A stretch of DNA of 64,000 nt, taken from positions 2,310,530 to 2,374,529 of the forward strand of contig CM039199.1 in assembly GCA_008360975.2 (NCBI GenBank). Direction: 5' to 3'. The notes under the pieces were generated by a model. The model saw nothing but the letters and a program-made list of their open reading frames with translations. It was not told the DNA's origin and searched no databases. Positions 26,701 to 41,700 of the stretch are shown here, piece after piece (positions within the stretch are counted from its first letter, which is position 1; each line of letters begins with the position of its first letter). The stretch comes from Lichenostomus cassidix. Lineage: Eukaryota; Chordata; Aves; Passeriformes; Meliphagidae. A program made the translations under genes and the position numbers.

Positions 26701-29700
26701 AAACTTGCTCCAAGGAGCAGTGGACAAAGGGGGGGCTCATGTTGTTTGCTGCAGAGAGAAACAGCACAAAAGCTCTTTATCTTTTATTCCTGGGCTTCCT
26801 TTGAAAATGGATGTAGCAACTAATCCCAGACATGCTGGATGAGGCTGTCAGATCATCCTGGGAACAATTTGTTATTAAATTCAGTCCTTTACTGAGGCTC
26901 AGGAACTTTGTGCAGAAGTTCAGCTAAAAGCATGAAATCCATTATCAGCATAACTGGGCCAAGGCCAAGCTGGATGGGGCTTGGAGCAACCTGGGCTGGT
27001 GGAAGGAGTCCCTGGGGGTTGGAATGAGGTGAGTTTAGGGTTCCTTCTGACCCAAACCATTCCAGGGTTCTGAGGTGGTTATATATAATATATAACATAA
27101 CCATCTCACTGAGGCAAGAGGTTTGCAGCCCACCTTTGCCTGGGCTCTCCCATATTGAACAGGACCTGGGCTTTGGCTGGAGGGAAGGAAACAGCCAAGA
27201 CAAACATCCTCTCACACAAAACCATGGCCTTCCCTCTTCCTTTCTCCCACTTCTCAGTGTGGATTACCCAGCCAGAGGATTCTTTTGCAGCAGACCCTGC
27301 CAGGAGCAGGGAAAGAGCAAGGGCAGCACCTGCCAAACCCCACCAGAGCACAGCAGGTACAACTCGTGGTTTTAAAAACTCCCTTTGCCACTTTTATTTC
27401 TCAACGTGCCCAGCTCAAAGCTGCCCATGACTGCTCAGCAGTGACTCAGATCAGCTGCAGTGCCAGCTCCTCTGGGCCTCGGAAGGACTGAATCAGTCTG
27501 GAAGGTCTGTCAGGCACTGCGAAAATCCGAAAATCCGCCACTTGTGTCTGTTTCCGGATAAATTAACATCTCCTTCCCAACAAAACGCAGCAGCATTCCA
27601 CACCCAGCCTGGGAAGGGGTTTGTGCTCCTCAGGAATTCGCAGCTGCTTTAGCTGCCACCACCCATCAGATTTCACAGTCCCACAGAACAATTCCTGTGA
27701 GCTCTGGGCAAGGCAGCTGGGAGGGAACAGAAAGGTGCTGCTGCTGCCCAGGAGCACTTGAGGGTTTCAGGTACCAGAATGATGTGTTTGAGCAGTGCAG
27801 GGATTGTCCCCTGTGCTGCCACTGCTGAGGTCACACCAACAATCCTGGGGGCAGAGTTGGGCTCCTCAGGACAGAGAGGACATTGAGGGGCAGGAGTGTG
27901 TCCAGGGAAGGGAATGGAGCTGGGAAGGGTCTGGAGCACCAGGAGTAGTTGAGGGAGCTGGGAAAGGAGCTCAGCCTGGAGAAAAGGAGGCTCAGGGGGA
28001 CCTTGTGGCTCTGCACAGCTGCTGACAGGAGGGGACAGCTGGGGGGTCAGGCTGAGCCAGGGAACAGGGACAGGAGGAGAGGGAACAGCCTCAGGGGATA
28101 TTTAGGTTGGATATTAGGGGAAATTTCTCCATGGAAAGGGTGCTCAGGCCTTGGCAGAAGCTGCCCAGGGAGGTTTGCAGTCCCCACCCCTGGAGGTGCC
28201 CAAGGAAGGCCTGGATGTGACACTCAGTGCTCTGGGCTGGTGACAAGGTGGGCATTGGGCACAGCTTGGACTCGATGGTCTGGAAGGGATTTTCCAGCCT
28301 CACAGATCTTGGGATTAAGAGGAAAAACCAACAGACAGCAGCTTCCTCAAGAGCTCCTGCTGTCCCCACGTGTGCTGCTGCCTGGTGCAGCTGAGCAGGG
28401 CTGGCAGAGCAGGGCTTCACCAACTGGAACAACCATTAATTGCCTCTTGTGTTATCAGAGTTTCAAGGACCCTTCAAAGTGCAGTTGCTTGGAGGAGAAA
28501 ATGCACCTGCTAGTGGAGCTGCTTTCTCCTCTCCTCTTCACCTTGACCAGGGTATTTTTAGCTGTATGGACAGACTTGCCAATACTTTCACCTTCAATTG
28601 TTTGCAAGGAAACTCCTGACAACTCCCAGTAATGAACACCCAGGGTCAAGAGAGGTAGCAGGAAAGGAATGATGGGCAAAAGCAACTTCCCAAAAGGCTT
28701 TTTTCAGTATTTTCTGCCTTCAGCATTTCAGCTCCCCTTCTTCCCACAGATTCCCCTGCTCACAGGGAATTTAGTTTGCACTTGATTTCAGTACCCTCAG
28801 AGTCTGGCCTGAGTTTTTGCATGAGAGCAGCTGTACCTCCACACACAAAGCACCTGATCACGCTGCCTTTGCAGCAGCAAGTGCCACTCAATTCCTCTGA
28901 GTCTCACACATCTACTAATCTGAGCTCATTTGGCAGAGAATGGTCCAACACTGTCATCTGAGAAGGCAGAAAAACTCATTATTCAAACAAAACCTCATTA
29001 TTCAAAAGGCAACAGTCTCTCCTGGCTGTTCATCCCAGCAGGTAAGGTGTCAGTGTCTGCCAGATCAGTAAACACAGCCCTGGCTTCCATCAGAGCTCAG
29101 GAGAGGAACAAGACAGGCAGACATGCTTGTGAGGCACTATTCTTATTCATTCACGTGCTGCTGGGCCCAGGAGTGTTTCAGTAATTACTGCAGAGCTCAC
29201 CTGTCCCACGGAGCTGAGCTGACAGCATCCCCAGGGCACTGCTCAGCTCAGCCCAACACACTTCTTTTTGGGCTTTTAAAGGTGCTTTTAAAGACTTCCC
29301 TTGCTGCTGTGCTCAGATCCCCTGGGGTGGGTGCATCTTCCAGAAAAAAGCAGATTTCTCTGCAGCAGGAGGGTGACAGAATCACCAAACTCCAGCACAC
29401 ATATTTTAATGTCCTTTATGTGCTGCAGTTTCAAGGGAGCCTCCCAGAAGCAGAGCAAAGGCACTGGGGATTTATAACTCTTCCCTGAATTTCCAGCTTT
29501 CCTTCAGCAGCCTGTTTTCAGTGCAACCACTTCACCAGGAAATCTTCTGTTATTTTATCTCTTCATCTCTCACAGCACCTTATATTCACAGCATTTACTG
29601 TCCCATTTGGCACATTCTGCTCTGCTTTTGTCACTGAATTCCTCCCCACGTAGAAAACTGCTCAAACCTGCTGCACTTCACACACCTGCACGCCCAAAGC

Positions 29701-32700
29701 ACAAAAATATGCTCCCAACACACCCAGAAACCACTCCATGTCCACCTTAAAGCCTCTCAAGTCTTCTACTTCTGCAGAAAGGAGAAGCAGGCAAGGTGAG
29801 AAGGAAAAAAAAAAGGTGTGTTGAGTCAGCAAAGTGCAGAAGGAAGGAAAAAAGCTATTTAAAAGTACATTCTTGAGTGGGTACCTTTTCAGCCAAGGCC
29901 TTTAAGCTGTCTAGAAACCTCTGCCAGAAGTCCTTGAAGAGAGGTCTGTCAATCCTCCTCAGGCTCTCCTTGGTGCTGGCATCCACACTGACATACAGCT
30001 GGGTCACAGGCTCCAGCCTCCTGCAAGGGAAGGGACAGAGGAGTTGCTGCTTTTGGAGATCTGCTGCTGCAGTTTGTGTTCTACTAAAGCAGGGACAGGA
30101 ACTGGACAGTAATTCCAGGGAAAACCATCAAAGCCCAGTGGTTCAGCTCTGCCAAGTGACCATCATCAACAGCAAGGTGTTGTCACCCCAACAAACACCA
30201 CCCACAGGCCTTGGCTGACAATTTTATTGTCATTTCCTCACTGGACCAGGACAGATTGCATTCCAGCAGAATTGTAATACATTGGGAAAGGCTTTCCAAA
30301 GGAAGGGGTTCAGGTGAGGCACAGAGAGGTTCTGCTTCCCCTGGTTGAAATCCACCCAGCTCTGCCCTTTCCCCAAGTTCTGTCTGGCCTGGCCTGTGGG
30401 AAAACAATCCCATCCAACAGAAATGGATATCAGGAGGAATTTCTCCATGGAAAGGGTGCTCAGGCACTGGAAGGAGCTGCCCAGGGAGGTTTGTATTCCC
30501 CATCCCTGCAGGTGCTCAAGGAAGGCCTGGCTGTGACACTCAGTGCTCTGGGCTGGGGACAAGGTGGGCATCAGGCACAGTTTTGTCTTGATGATCCTTT
30601 CCAGTCTCAGGGATTCTGTGACTCTAAATTCAGCCATAATTCAACCATGCTGGACATGCTGAACTCCTCTGACCTTCAGCTGGATCATCAATGACATTTC
30701 TGAAGGGATCTCAAAGCTGCTTAGAAAACAAACCACCACACAAACCTCCAAAGTGTTTCTTTCCACTGCCAAGGCTCTTATTCCACAGCAATCCTGGAGA
30801 AGAGCCTTTCTGGTCACACAGTGCTGGTGAGCACAGCAGCTGGGAGCCCAAAACTGGGAACTCCTGGAAAGGTGAAAGCTGCTGTGCTGTAGGAAGAGCC
30901 TGGGCTGAGTCTGATCCTCTCCAAAAATCCAGGGGAATAAAGGAGAAGCAGCAACACCACAGTCCATCAGCAAAGGGATTGTGGAGGGCATTAAGAACAA
31001 CCTAGAAAGGAGCTCCTTTGGAATCCTGAATCCCTGAGGTTGGAAAAACTCTTCAAGGTCACCAAGTCCACCTTGTCCCCAGCCCAGAGCACTGAGTGCC
31101 ACATCCAGGTGTTCCTTGGGCACCTCCAGGGGTGGGGACACGGCTCAAGGATGGGGACAAACCCTTCCCACTGCCAGAAGTGACAAAGGCAGAGAGTGTA
31201 ACATCTCCCACCCCGGGGGCTCTGAGATGAATAACCAAGACCTAATTCACCACAGAGCTCTCAGCATTTGGGGACAGCATTTTGGGAGTGTTTTGTGTGA
31301 AGTCTGTAATGAGCAGGCACCAATCCCAGCTTCATTTGGTCCTCTAGAGAAGATGAGAAGAAATTAGAAGCTATTGTTGAGCTGCCTAACAGTGCCACCT
31401 AAAAATATCCTGACCTCTGCCTGCCCCAAAGGTGACAGAGGGACAAGAACTGGCCAGAATGTGACTGAGCAGAGCTCTGTGTGTCCAGAAAAATCCACCT
31501 AATGTGGACACTCCACCAGCCATCTGAACACATTCTCTCTGTATGTATTTAGGCAGCAAAATGAAATAATCCAGATCAAACTGAACGTTTCAGGTTAAAA
31601 TCTCCATTTTGTAAACAAGTTTGTCTGGACTGGCAGCCCAAAGCCACAGATTCCAAAATGATCAAATGTTCTGGGCCTAAGTGGATTGAAGTGCTCAAGG
31701 AATACTGAGCCAAACTCTCTCTTTACTCAGTGCTGTCTTTGCTTAATTAAAAGGAGCCCCAGTGAAGATGGAGTGGTGATTTTCAAAAGAGGGACTGAGA
31801 AGAATCATCTCTTCTCAAACCTAAGGACAGGCAGGAGCCAGACTCACTGTCAGCAGGGGGAATATTGAGGAATTAGAATTGATCCCAGGGAGGGATTTCA
31901 GCCCCAAACAGGAATGATCCACAGGGCTCTGCATGGCTGGGAATCAAGCCAGGATGAGCTGGGGCAGGTATTGCCACGGAGGAACAAGCAGAGAGGGCAG
32001 CCAGGGGTGCAGTGAGAATGTGGACACAGACTGGTGTTCCTGGGACACAGAACTGACAGCAAATCCAGCTCTATGGCACCAGCATGGATTTTGGGCTGGA
32101 ATTTCCAAGCTAGCTCAGACACCTGAGGTGAAATGCAGGAGACCAAATCCATGACATTTGCACATGGACTTGGGAAGAAATCCTGAACTGAAATCTCCAG
32201 CTGTGCTGTGCCACTCAATCCATAAACTGACTTCAGTTCCACCAGCCCTGAGGTGGCTTCACCAGGCAGGCAGGACAGAGCCCACAAGGGACAGGAGCAG
32301 CAACATCAAAAAAAGATTATTACTGTTGTTATTATTATCAGCAAACCCACACAGAAGGGCTGTTCACAACCATGGCTCAGAGACAGAAGCCAGGTAAGGC
32401 TTCAACAGGAGCTCACCTGGTGTAAAACCTGCCTCAGTTTACTGTGAGCCTGGGGCTGGTGAAGCTGCAGTTTAAAGAGAGTAGGAGACAGATAGGAGAG
32501 GAAGGCACAGGGGAAACAGCTGGAGCTCCTGTTCTGAACCCAGCAGCAGCCCAGGCCATGCTCTCCTCTCCTAGAATGGGTTGGGAAGGACCTTGAAGCT
32601 CATCCAGTGCCATGGCAGGGACACCTGCCACTGTCCCAGGCTGCTCCAAGCTCCATCCAACCTGGTCTTGGACACTGCCAGGGATCCAGGGGCAGCCACA

Positions 32701-35700
32701 GCTTCTCTGGGCACCCTGTGCCAGGGCCTGCCCACCCTCACAGGGAACAATTCCTTCCCAATATCCCATCTAACCCTGCCCTCTGTCAATATGAAATCAC
32801 TCCCTGTGTCCTGTCCCTCCATCCCTTGTCCCAAGTCCCTCTCCAGCCCTCCTGCACCAGAGGTCACCCTGCCTATTTCAGGACGAACTTTTTGACTCCA
32901 GCTCCTCTGCTGACAGCACAGAAGTGAGCTGGGTGCCTACTTCAGTTCCCATATTAAGCAAATCATCTGCTTTGATGAGCCAAAGATCAGTTGCAATTTT
33001 TAAGACAGCAAGACTAGCATTTTATCCCTTTCTTTTTTGTTTCTTTTTAAAAAGATTCAGCAGATCCGAAAAGTGCAGCTTCAAAATAGAGTGTGTGCTC
33101 TCTTTTTAAACTTCTATATTTAGGAAAGAGCAATTTCTATCTATCAGGCACATAATACATGACTTAAAGTAACTTGATTACACAATTATTTAATCATTTG
33201 GAATGCCTTTGTAGTGTATAATTACTCACTCCCAAATTGCCTGCTCTCCCCCCTCAGTGGCAGATTCAGACCACGAGAAGGGGTGCAAAAGAGCTCTCCC
33301 AGGAGCACTGACAGAGCTGGTGACACACCAAGGCCACCCTGCACACAGCTTACAAAGCTCCCACAGCTCCAGGCTGGACTGCTGGAATTCTGAGGAGTTC
33401 CCAACCTCCCTGGAGCTGCATTTCCCCACCTGCTGCACTTCCTTGCTACACTGCTTTGGAGTTTGCTAACAGCAGCCTGGATGCTCCTAAACATCAGAGA
33501 AAGGGATTCTTTACAGTTGTAAAGACTCTGAAAGAGTTCATTGAAATGCTGGGAAGATTTCACTCAAGTCCCTCTGAGGAGGAAGCAAAAAACCACAGAT
33601 CCCACTTTGCTGATGAACATGTGAATGTGATAGCACTAAGGTTGTATTACAGGTTCATAGAATAAAATCATAAAATTGCCTAGGTTGGAATAGACCTTCG
33701 AGATGATGATGATGATGTTCCAAACATCTTCCTCTCCTTCTCCTGCTGGAGCTGCTGGGCTGCACAGAGCTTTGGGCTGAGTCAGAACCAGGATCAGCCC
33801 CAAATGCAATCTCTGAGCTCAGTGCCCTGCTCTGGCTGACAGAAGGACACCAGCTGTCCCTGTCCCCGAGCACAAACATCACTGCTCCCCTCCTGTCACA
33901 CCTTCACAGGTGCCACATTCCATCCTCTCCACTTCCAGAAGGGATCAGCTCGTTTAACAGATACAGAAAATCAAATTGTGGGGGAGAAAGAGATGAGAAG
34001 GAACACGGGGAGATTGAAGTTAAAATCAGACACTGAGGGAGTTTTTTCAGTGCTCTTGCAGAGCTGACTCTGAGATCCACTAAATGGGATCATCAGGACA
34101 CTGCAATGTTCCAGCAGGAAGTTCAGTGGGAATTTCCTGCAGCTCTTACCTGATCTCCTCGGGGAACTGAGCGTTGGTGACCAGGAAGGTGGAGATGCCA
34201 TGCTGGTGCAGGAGCCTCACGAATTGGTTGATCTGGGGGTACATGATGGGCTCCCCCACCAGGGACAGAGCACAGTGCTTCACTGCCAGGCCTTCCTCCA
34301 AGCGAGCTGCCCTCACTCCTGACACACCTGGCAAGGGGAGAACAGCCTTCAATCAACAACAGCAGGGCCCTGAGCAACCTGGCCTGGAGGAAAGTGGCCC
34401 TGCTTGTGGCAGGGTTTGAAACAAGAGGAGTTTGATAAATAAGTTGATAAATAAATTGATAAATTTGAGAAATAAATTGATAAATAACTCGCTTCTTGCT
34501 GCCTCTGTCCAACCTGTAGTATGTGATATTTAAGGCTGTGTTGAGCAATACTTGCACTACCACCTGTCTGACCTGCTTCACCTCCTGCCACAAAGCAGCT
34601 CTGATTAGGAGGGGCTTGGCTGGAACATCACCCGATTTCCAACGGGAGCTCTGGGATTATCTGCAACTGGGAACTGTGGAGAAACACACCCTGGAGAGCT
34701 TGTCCTCCTCTCAGCAGTGTAACCTCTGAACTGGGACTGGAAAAAGGGGAGTTAACACCAGGCTGTGGCACCTCGGTGCATTGGGTCCCTTCTAACCCAA
34801 ACCCTTCTGTTCTGTGACAAAAACCTCTCCCAAATATCTGTACCAAAACACACCCAGGCACAGGGAGGGCTGAGAAGAGCAGCTGGAGCTCACCCAAGGC
34901 AGAGGGGACAGCAGGTGACAGCCAGGGCCCAGGGAGGAGCTCTGCAGCACCCCCAGAGCAGGGGCTGTGTGTGCCCTGAGAGCAATTTGCTGCTCACACC
35001 CAAGCCTAGCTTAAACACCTAAGCCAGGCTTTCACTGCTGAGGCCTCGGGGATGTTGTGACACCAACACACAGGGCAGGCAGTGCCACCTCAGCAGGAGT
35101 GTTAAAAAAGAAGCCCAGGTCATGGCTGTGTCACTGCTGTCCCTGTGGGCCCCAGGAAGAGCAGCTCCTGGAGGAGCCAAGCTCAGGTCTCCAAGCAGAG
35201 GCAGGGACTGAGTGCAGACTGGCAAAGACAGAACATGCAGCTCCACAGAGGATGTGTTCCAAAGAAAACCCAGCACATGACGTGGTCCTGGGCAGCCAGA
35301 GACCTTGCAGCAGGGAGAGGAAAACACGAGGAGCTCAAATGTAGCATCCATGTGAAAACAGCACCTGAGTCACATTCCTGATGCCCCAGGGAGGGGGGAA
35401 GGAGATGCTCCTCCAGCCCACCCCCACCTGACCAGGTGCTCAGGACCCCGGATGAAATCAGCCTCCTCCAAACAAGCTTTTGTTCCAAATCTGTCACTTC
35501 ACATTTCCCTGACGTGCCTTGATGTAGTCGAATCCTATCTGAGGCTTTAGACTGGGGGTTGGTCTGTTTTAAAGATAAATAACAAAGCCTGGAGTGTGAA
35601 TCCAGGTCCTCAGCTCCCCTCTCGTTGCCTTGACGCTGCAGCACAGAAAATTACAGCTCTGCTGCAGAGCCCAGATAAAAGAGGTGTTTGTGGATATTGC

Positions 35701-38700
35701 TCCAGCCTCACGTAGCAAAGCTGGTTTGGAATCAGAGCAGGGCTCAGTGCATTTGGAAGCAGCCAGGCTCAGTCCTGAGGAAGTGACAGGACTAATGGTT
35801 ATTCCATAGAAACCTGACAGCACTAAATGAGAGCTTTATTGGAGAAGAAAGCAGCATTTCAAGCACACGCTGGGATTAAAGGACTAACTTTCATATCCCT
35901 GAAACTACTGCAAGTCAGTTTTGGAATTAATTAATTTCTCTCTCTCAGCATCTTGCATCTGGACTCTCATAATCACCCTGCCAGCTTTATAAGCAGACAG
36001 AACAAAACCCCAACATCCCATAAAGTTTGAGTGGAACTTTCCCCAGCAGTTTACACCAAACCTGGCACATCAACCCAGAGCAGGGAGAAGTTTTGCACAC
36101 AACCACTTGAGCACATAAATGGGCAGCCAGGCAGAAATAAACTGCCCAGGATTAGTGGTATTCCAGGAGGGCATGGACTGTCCTGGATCCCTATGGCTCT
36201 GCTGCTGCCATCAGCTCCCAGCAGAGCACATCTCCCTGGAAAAGCTGATTCCAGCTGCTCTCCTGCTGCTCCAGTTAACATGGGAAAGGACAGCACTGCC
36301 TGGCACAGCACCCCAGGGAGGCTGGGCTGACTCTGGGTACCTCTTGTAAGGACCTGAGCAGCACCACAAGAGCCTGGGGCACTGGGGGGGATGAGGGACC
36401 TGCTCTGTCCATATTTATCCATGGATACTCTGAGGATTTCCTAGGACAGGTCATGCATTTCTGTTTGGTTTTTTCCCTGTATTATCAGACTCCCACTCTC
36501 CCGTTTTTGAGTTATGTTTCCATCCTGTGTTGTGCCCTTTGCAAGGGCACAGAGATTTACAAGTCACTCCCCAGAAAAAATGGATCCATCAAATAAACTT
36601 CCCACCTTCACTCCCTATCAGTGAGGTGTCTCTCCATCAGTTACTCTAAGAGACAATTATGGGGCTTTAATGTCTGTGCTCTCCAAATCCAGTACAAACT
36701 ATGGCAACACTAAAGCAGAAGATGATTTATCATCACCCACAGGCACCTCCAGCTCCTGCTGCTGCTCCAGCTCCTTCCCAGCTCTGTTCCCTTCCCTGGA
36801 CACACTCCAGCCCCTCAAGGTCTTTCTTGGAGGTGCCCAAAACTGCCCCCAGGACTGGAGGTGCCCCAGCAGTGCCAGCACAGGGGACAATCCCAGCCAC
36901 AACCTGTCCCCCTTCATTCATTCCCCACAGCAACCTGGGCCACCTCACTGCTCAAGCAGGCAGTTCCTGGGGTTTTGCTGGCTTTTTTCTGTAACAAATC
37001 AGCCATAAAAAACACCCCCTGCTCTCTGTGCAGAGCTGCTGGTTTGGCTGAGGAGCCAGGCCTGTTCCTGCCCAAGGCAGTGCCCACTGGGGACTCTGCT
37101 CCTGTCACAGCTGAGCCTTTCCCTGTCCCTGCCTCAGCTCCCTCACACTGCTCCTACTCAATTTGGCTTCCACTGCTTCCACTCTAACAATATTTCCCCC
37201 CTCACCTCAGGGCAGAAGGATGTAAAATTCACTAAATGGAACAGGAGCTCCCGGGCTTTTCTTACCGATTTTTCTTCTCCTGGGTTTTTCTTACCGATTT
37301 TTCTTCTCCTTAATAAACCTTTGACTCACAGCACCCAGGACAGGCATGTTGCCATTTATCACTCTGGAAAAACAAACCACCCCTTCTTTTTCCACTTTGC
37401 AGCACAGTTCTAGTCCAGAGCTTTTCTTTTTCCTCCTTTCACAGCTCCAGGTCAAGGGTAAGAGTGCTCAGGATGCACAGGCACGTTTCAAGTAATATTT
37501 ATGACTTTGTTTAATGGAAAATAGGCTGCAAAAAGAGAGAATTGGGATGTCCTGGCAGGCCTCCTGATACTTCAGCAGGATTTCAGATGCTGGAAAGTCT
37601 ATCCATAATCATTCCCTCTCCTCAGCCCTCTTAGGGAAGACAGCAAGGGAAGGAGAAGGTTATGCCTTAGTCCAGGGCAATAATGGCTTTACTCCAAAAA
37701 CTTGAAAGCCTCCAGGGCTGGAGGGTCCTCACCTCTTCAGGCCCCACCCTGGCTGAACAAGCTCATTTTGATGTGGAACTCTTGACCCTCCCAAACAGAA
37801 ACCACTTCTGCTGTCCCTTGTTCTGGGACAGGGACAAGAGGCAGGTGGGACTCCCAGCATGGCCTGACCTGGAGCTGTGGATCTCCTCAGAATCACAGAA
37901 CAATTAAGGTTGGGAAAAACCTCTGAGATAATCGAGTCCAACCATTCCCAGCACTGCCAAGGCCAACACTGACCTATGTCACCAGATGCCACATCCACAT
38001 GAATTTTGAACACTTCCAGGGATGGGGACTCCACCACTACCCTGGGCAGCTGTGCCAGGGCTGGATAACCCTTCCTATGACAAATTTCCCCCAATATCCA
38101 ACCTGAGCCTCCCCTGGCCAGCCTGAGGCTGTTCCCTCCCCTCCTGTCCCTGTTCCCTGGCTCAGCCTGACCCCCCAGCTGTCCCCTCCTGTCAGCAGCT
38201 GTGCAGAGCCACAAGGTCCCCCTGAGCCTCCTTTGCTCCAGGCTGAGCTCCTTTCCAGCTCCCTCAGCTGCTCCTGGGGCTCCACACCCTTCCATGCATT
38301 TATTGGCTCACCAGTGGTGTTTCTCCAGGTGGCCCTGAGGTAAAGCCCTGAGGTAAAGCCTGTCACCCTCCCCTAATTCCCCTGCAAAGCTGCTGAGGTG
38401 TTTCAGCACCATTTCTGCACCATGGGGCAGGTGATGTCTCACACAGTGCCAAAGGAACCCCGAGGCTCAGCAGTGAGGCTTCCCTGGAGCTGCTGCTCCA
38501 AACACACCAGGTGATCCAAACCAGCCATTTGAGGAGAATGAAGCCCATCAAACCCTGACCTGAGCTATTTTTCCACCCATTTGCCAGCTGCAGAGATTGA
38601 GACAGAGCAGCTCTGCTCTGCTGACAGAAGGGTTTTGTGCCTGTCACACCCTGGATCCATTGGATTCTCTTTGAACACAGCCAGCCTAAACAATCAGGTT

Positions 38701-41700
38701 CCCAAAACGACAGCCAAGGCCAGGGCTCATCTTGCACATTTTATGGCTGTTCCATTCCATTCCTGCTGCTCCCAGGCAGTTGGGAAGAGCAGCATGCTGG
38801 AGCTGTCCTGCCAAGCTGGCCAGCCCTCCCAGCACACACAGCTGACCTTGGCAGGGTAACCAAGAGCATCACATTTGGGGAACAAAACCCTCAGCCTTCT
38901 CTGTACTTACAGACACAGAATGAACAAACATCAAACTCGCAGGGAATTTCTGTGGGAAGCAAAGTGCAGAATTTTCCAGAGGTGCTGTGTAACTGAAGCT
39001 TGAGAGGTACTGAATAATTCCTGAAAATCAAAATCCCCTGGTTGCTGTGTTTAATTATTGACAAGACAAACCCGACCCAGAAGTTCCAGGGCTAACACAA
39101 AGCTGGGTATTTAGGCTGGCAGTGTATTTCCTGTCATGCTGATTGCTTTTGCCTTCTACCTCCCCTCACTTCTCCAGAGGAGCCAGGATTCCTCATCATC
39201 CAAGGGGCTTTAACCCCTGTGGGAGGCTCTGTGCACACCAAGGGAAAGGATTTGATAACTACCAGGCAACTCCACTCTACGCCCTCCAGGCAGCAGCAGA
39301 TACTCAGTGGCTGAGACTCATTTCAGAGCACATCAAATGTGCCACAGAAGTTCCTTCTCACCCATCTTTGTGACATCCTGAATCTCAGGCCTCCTTCCCA
39401 AAGGACCAGAACGTTCCCACCTGTGTTTTGAAGATATAAAAGATGTTGGTTATCCCCTAAAAGCATCCCTGGTGGGGACAGAGCAGAAGTTACCTTTGAA
39501 CTGCTTGATCATGTTCTGGTGGTTCTCAATGGCCTCCTGCAGGATCAGCTCAGGCTGGTCCATCTTCCAGCGCCACTCGGTGCCCACGGGGTTGGTGTGG
39601 TGTCTGAGGAAGAGGGGACAGTCACTTATTGTCACTGGAACCCACCTGGAGAAGTCACCTCCTCCTGGGGACCTTAGCACCAGCAATACTAAACACAAGA
39701 AATTCTCAGCAAACAGAAATTGGGGACTTTGGCACTAAAAATATGAAACACAACAAGAAATTCTCAGCAAAGAGAAATTGGGGACTTTGGCACCAACAAT
39801 ATTAAACACAACAAGAAATTCTCAGCAAACTCCTGCTGCTGCTCCAGCCTTTGGATGTCACCACTCTCACACCCCTCTCCTTCCAGGCTCTGATGGACTT
39901 TGTGGATAATACTAAACTTTATACACCTATTTTGAACAACTGGTGAAAGGTTTCCAAGCTAAAATAATGTCTGTAAAAACCTCTGTAAAGAAAGGGAAAC
40001 TGGTTCTGCCTCCTCTTCTGCCCACAGCTGCACACCTCCTTGGTCTCTCTCCATCGTTTCCTGCTTCAGCCCAAAATATGCTACAAAATTTGCTTCACCT
40101 TTTCCCTACCAACCTCACTGCAGGCCAGAGAACAATTCATCAAGAGCAGCATATTGTTTAGGGTTTTTCACAAAAGCTCTCAGATTAACAAAGCTCTGGA
40201 CAGGAAAACAAGACCAAGCAAAATACACTCCTGACACTCAGTTTGCCAGCCAGGTGACCTCTGCTTCATCAGCCCTGGAAATCAGCCCTGGGGACAACTG
40301 GGAGGTTCCAGCAGCATTCAGCCTTCCAGCTACAGGGGATTAGGATTTGACTCCCAGCATTTAACTGAGGGAGGAAGGGCAGGGAAGCACCTTCTCAGGA
40401 TGAAAGGGATGATTCAGTCCTTACTGGAGGCAAGTCAAAGGCTCCCCCTGACCTCTGGACACAGGGAATGGATTCAAACCAAAAGAGAGTAGGTTTGGGT
40501 TGGATTCCTCCCTGTGAGGGTGGGCAGGCCCTGGCACAGGGTGCCCAGAGAAGCTGTGGCTGCCCCTGGATCCCTGGCAGTGTCCAAGGCCAGGCTGGAC
40601 AGGACTTGGAGCAGCCTGGGACAGTGGAAGGTGTCCCTGCCATGGCAGGGGTGGCACTGGATGAGCTTTAAGGTCCTTCCAACCCAAACCATTGTGGGAT
40701 TCTGTGATTCTCCAATTCTCCAAACACCTGCATCTGCACCCTCTGACATTGCTAAAACAACCTCCAAACCTGAGCTCAATAAAATCAGCCTTTTGGCCCA
40801 AATATTGCTTCATCCACTTCAAGAGCAAAGATTCAAACAGTGCTCTCAAATTTTACCACCTCAAGGATCCCTTAAGCCAAAACAGCTTTTTGAATTTCCC
40901 CTTTATTTCCCCATCTGGCAACACGGAAAGTTTTCTGAATGTCAGCTATAAAAGGCATTTATAAAACTCTTACATGTTTAACTGCAAAACTTGTACCTTG
41001 TATATTTAATAGGGCCAGCTGGCAGGAAATCAATAGGCTCTGGGTGCACCCTGGACAGCTATTAGTGTCCAACAGGCCCTGCATTTTTAACACATCCAAC
41101 TGTTTAATAAACACACCAGGTCATGTCTACAGAGCTGCTTATTTGGCAAAAAGGAGGTTCTCTGCTAAGAGGAGGATAAAGAACTAATGCCTTGGCTCAG
41201 GAGAGAGGATAAAGAAACAATGCTTTGTGCCTCAGGAGATTGTTTTCCAGCCCCCAGCACAGACAGAGTTCCAGTGTCACCTTCCCATTCCCCCAGGCTC
41301 TGTGACTCTCCCATCAGACACCTCCCCAGATATTCCAGTCTCAAGCAGGAAACTGTGCTGGGGATTCCTTCCTGCCTCCCCAAAATAACACAATGAAAAT
41401 GAAATCTCACCCAAACCCACACATACCACAAACCCCTTGATTTTAGCAGAGATTCCAGGTGTGAAACAGGTTTGGTTTGCTCCTTCAGGGACACTTCTTT
41501 GCCACAGCTCCCTCAGACTGCCCAGAACATGATGGGAATCTCCCCATGCCACCCACCCTGCCTCCCATCCAGCTCCAGCTGCAGTCTCAGCAGACCTCTG
41601 ATCCACCAGGATGGTGGGACAGCATTCCCAGTGTCCCTGGCAGAGACCTCTGTGAAGGTGCAGCTTCCCACCTCCACAAACACCTGGGGACTATTTTAAT

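Larger units (their letters stand above)
10706..29884 (-). other. TYW1 intron, 19.2 kb (the largest here)
   Basis: The acceptor end carries a 41-bp x 4 minisatellite (10710-10873). CR1 fragments are at 11196-11502, 11935-12216, 15226-15680, 19115-19235, 19575-19965, 20425-20640, 21640-21800, 25265-25790, 26950-27075 and 27790-28312, and a solo LTR is at 18389-19000. The stretches 12217-14190, 14300-15225, 15690-18388, 21801-25264 and 28313-29884 are mainly unique sequence with no convincing gene. Confidence 0.8.
30021..34149 (-). other. TYW1 intron, 4.1 kb
   Basis: The intron holds CR1 fragments at 30420-30620 (+), 31015-31142 (-), 32565-32880 (-) and 33652-33722 (-), the last ending in a short GAT repeat. 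Sequence at 31143-32564 and 32881-33651 is unique. The AT-rich part at 33100-33235 is a weak candidate for conserved noncoding DNA. No other gene is seen. Confidence 0.8.
34328..39493 (-). other. TYW1 intron, 5.2 kb
   Basis: The intron holds a short CR1 scrap (34368-34428), an AT-rich microsatellite (34433-34488), a CR1 tail scrap near 34775-34820, CR1 fragments at 36765-36905 and 37888-38295 (both minus), and a 29-bp tandem duplication (37253-37310). The stretches 34821-36764 and 38296-39493 are unique and show nothing gene-like. Confidence 0.8.
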
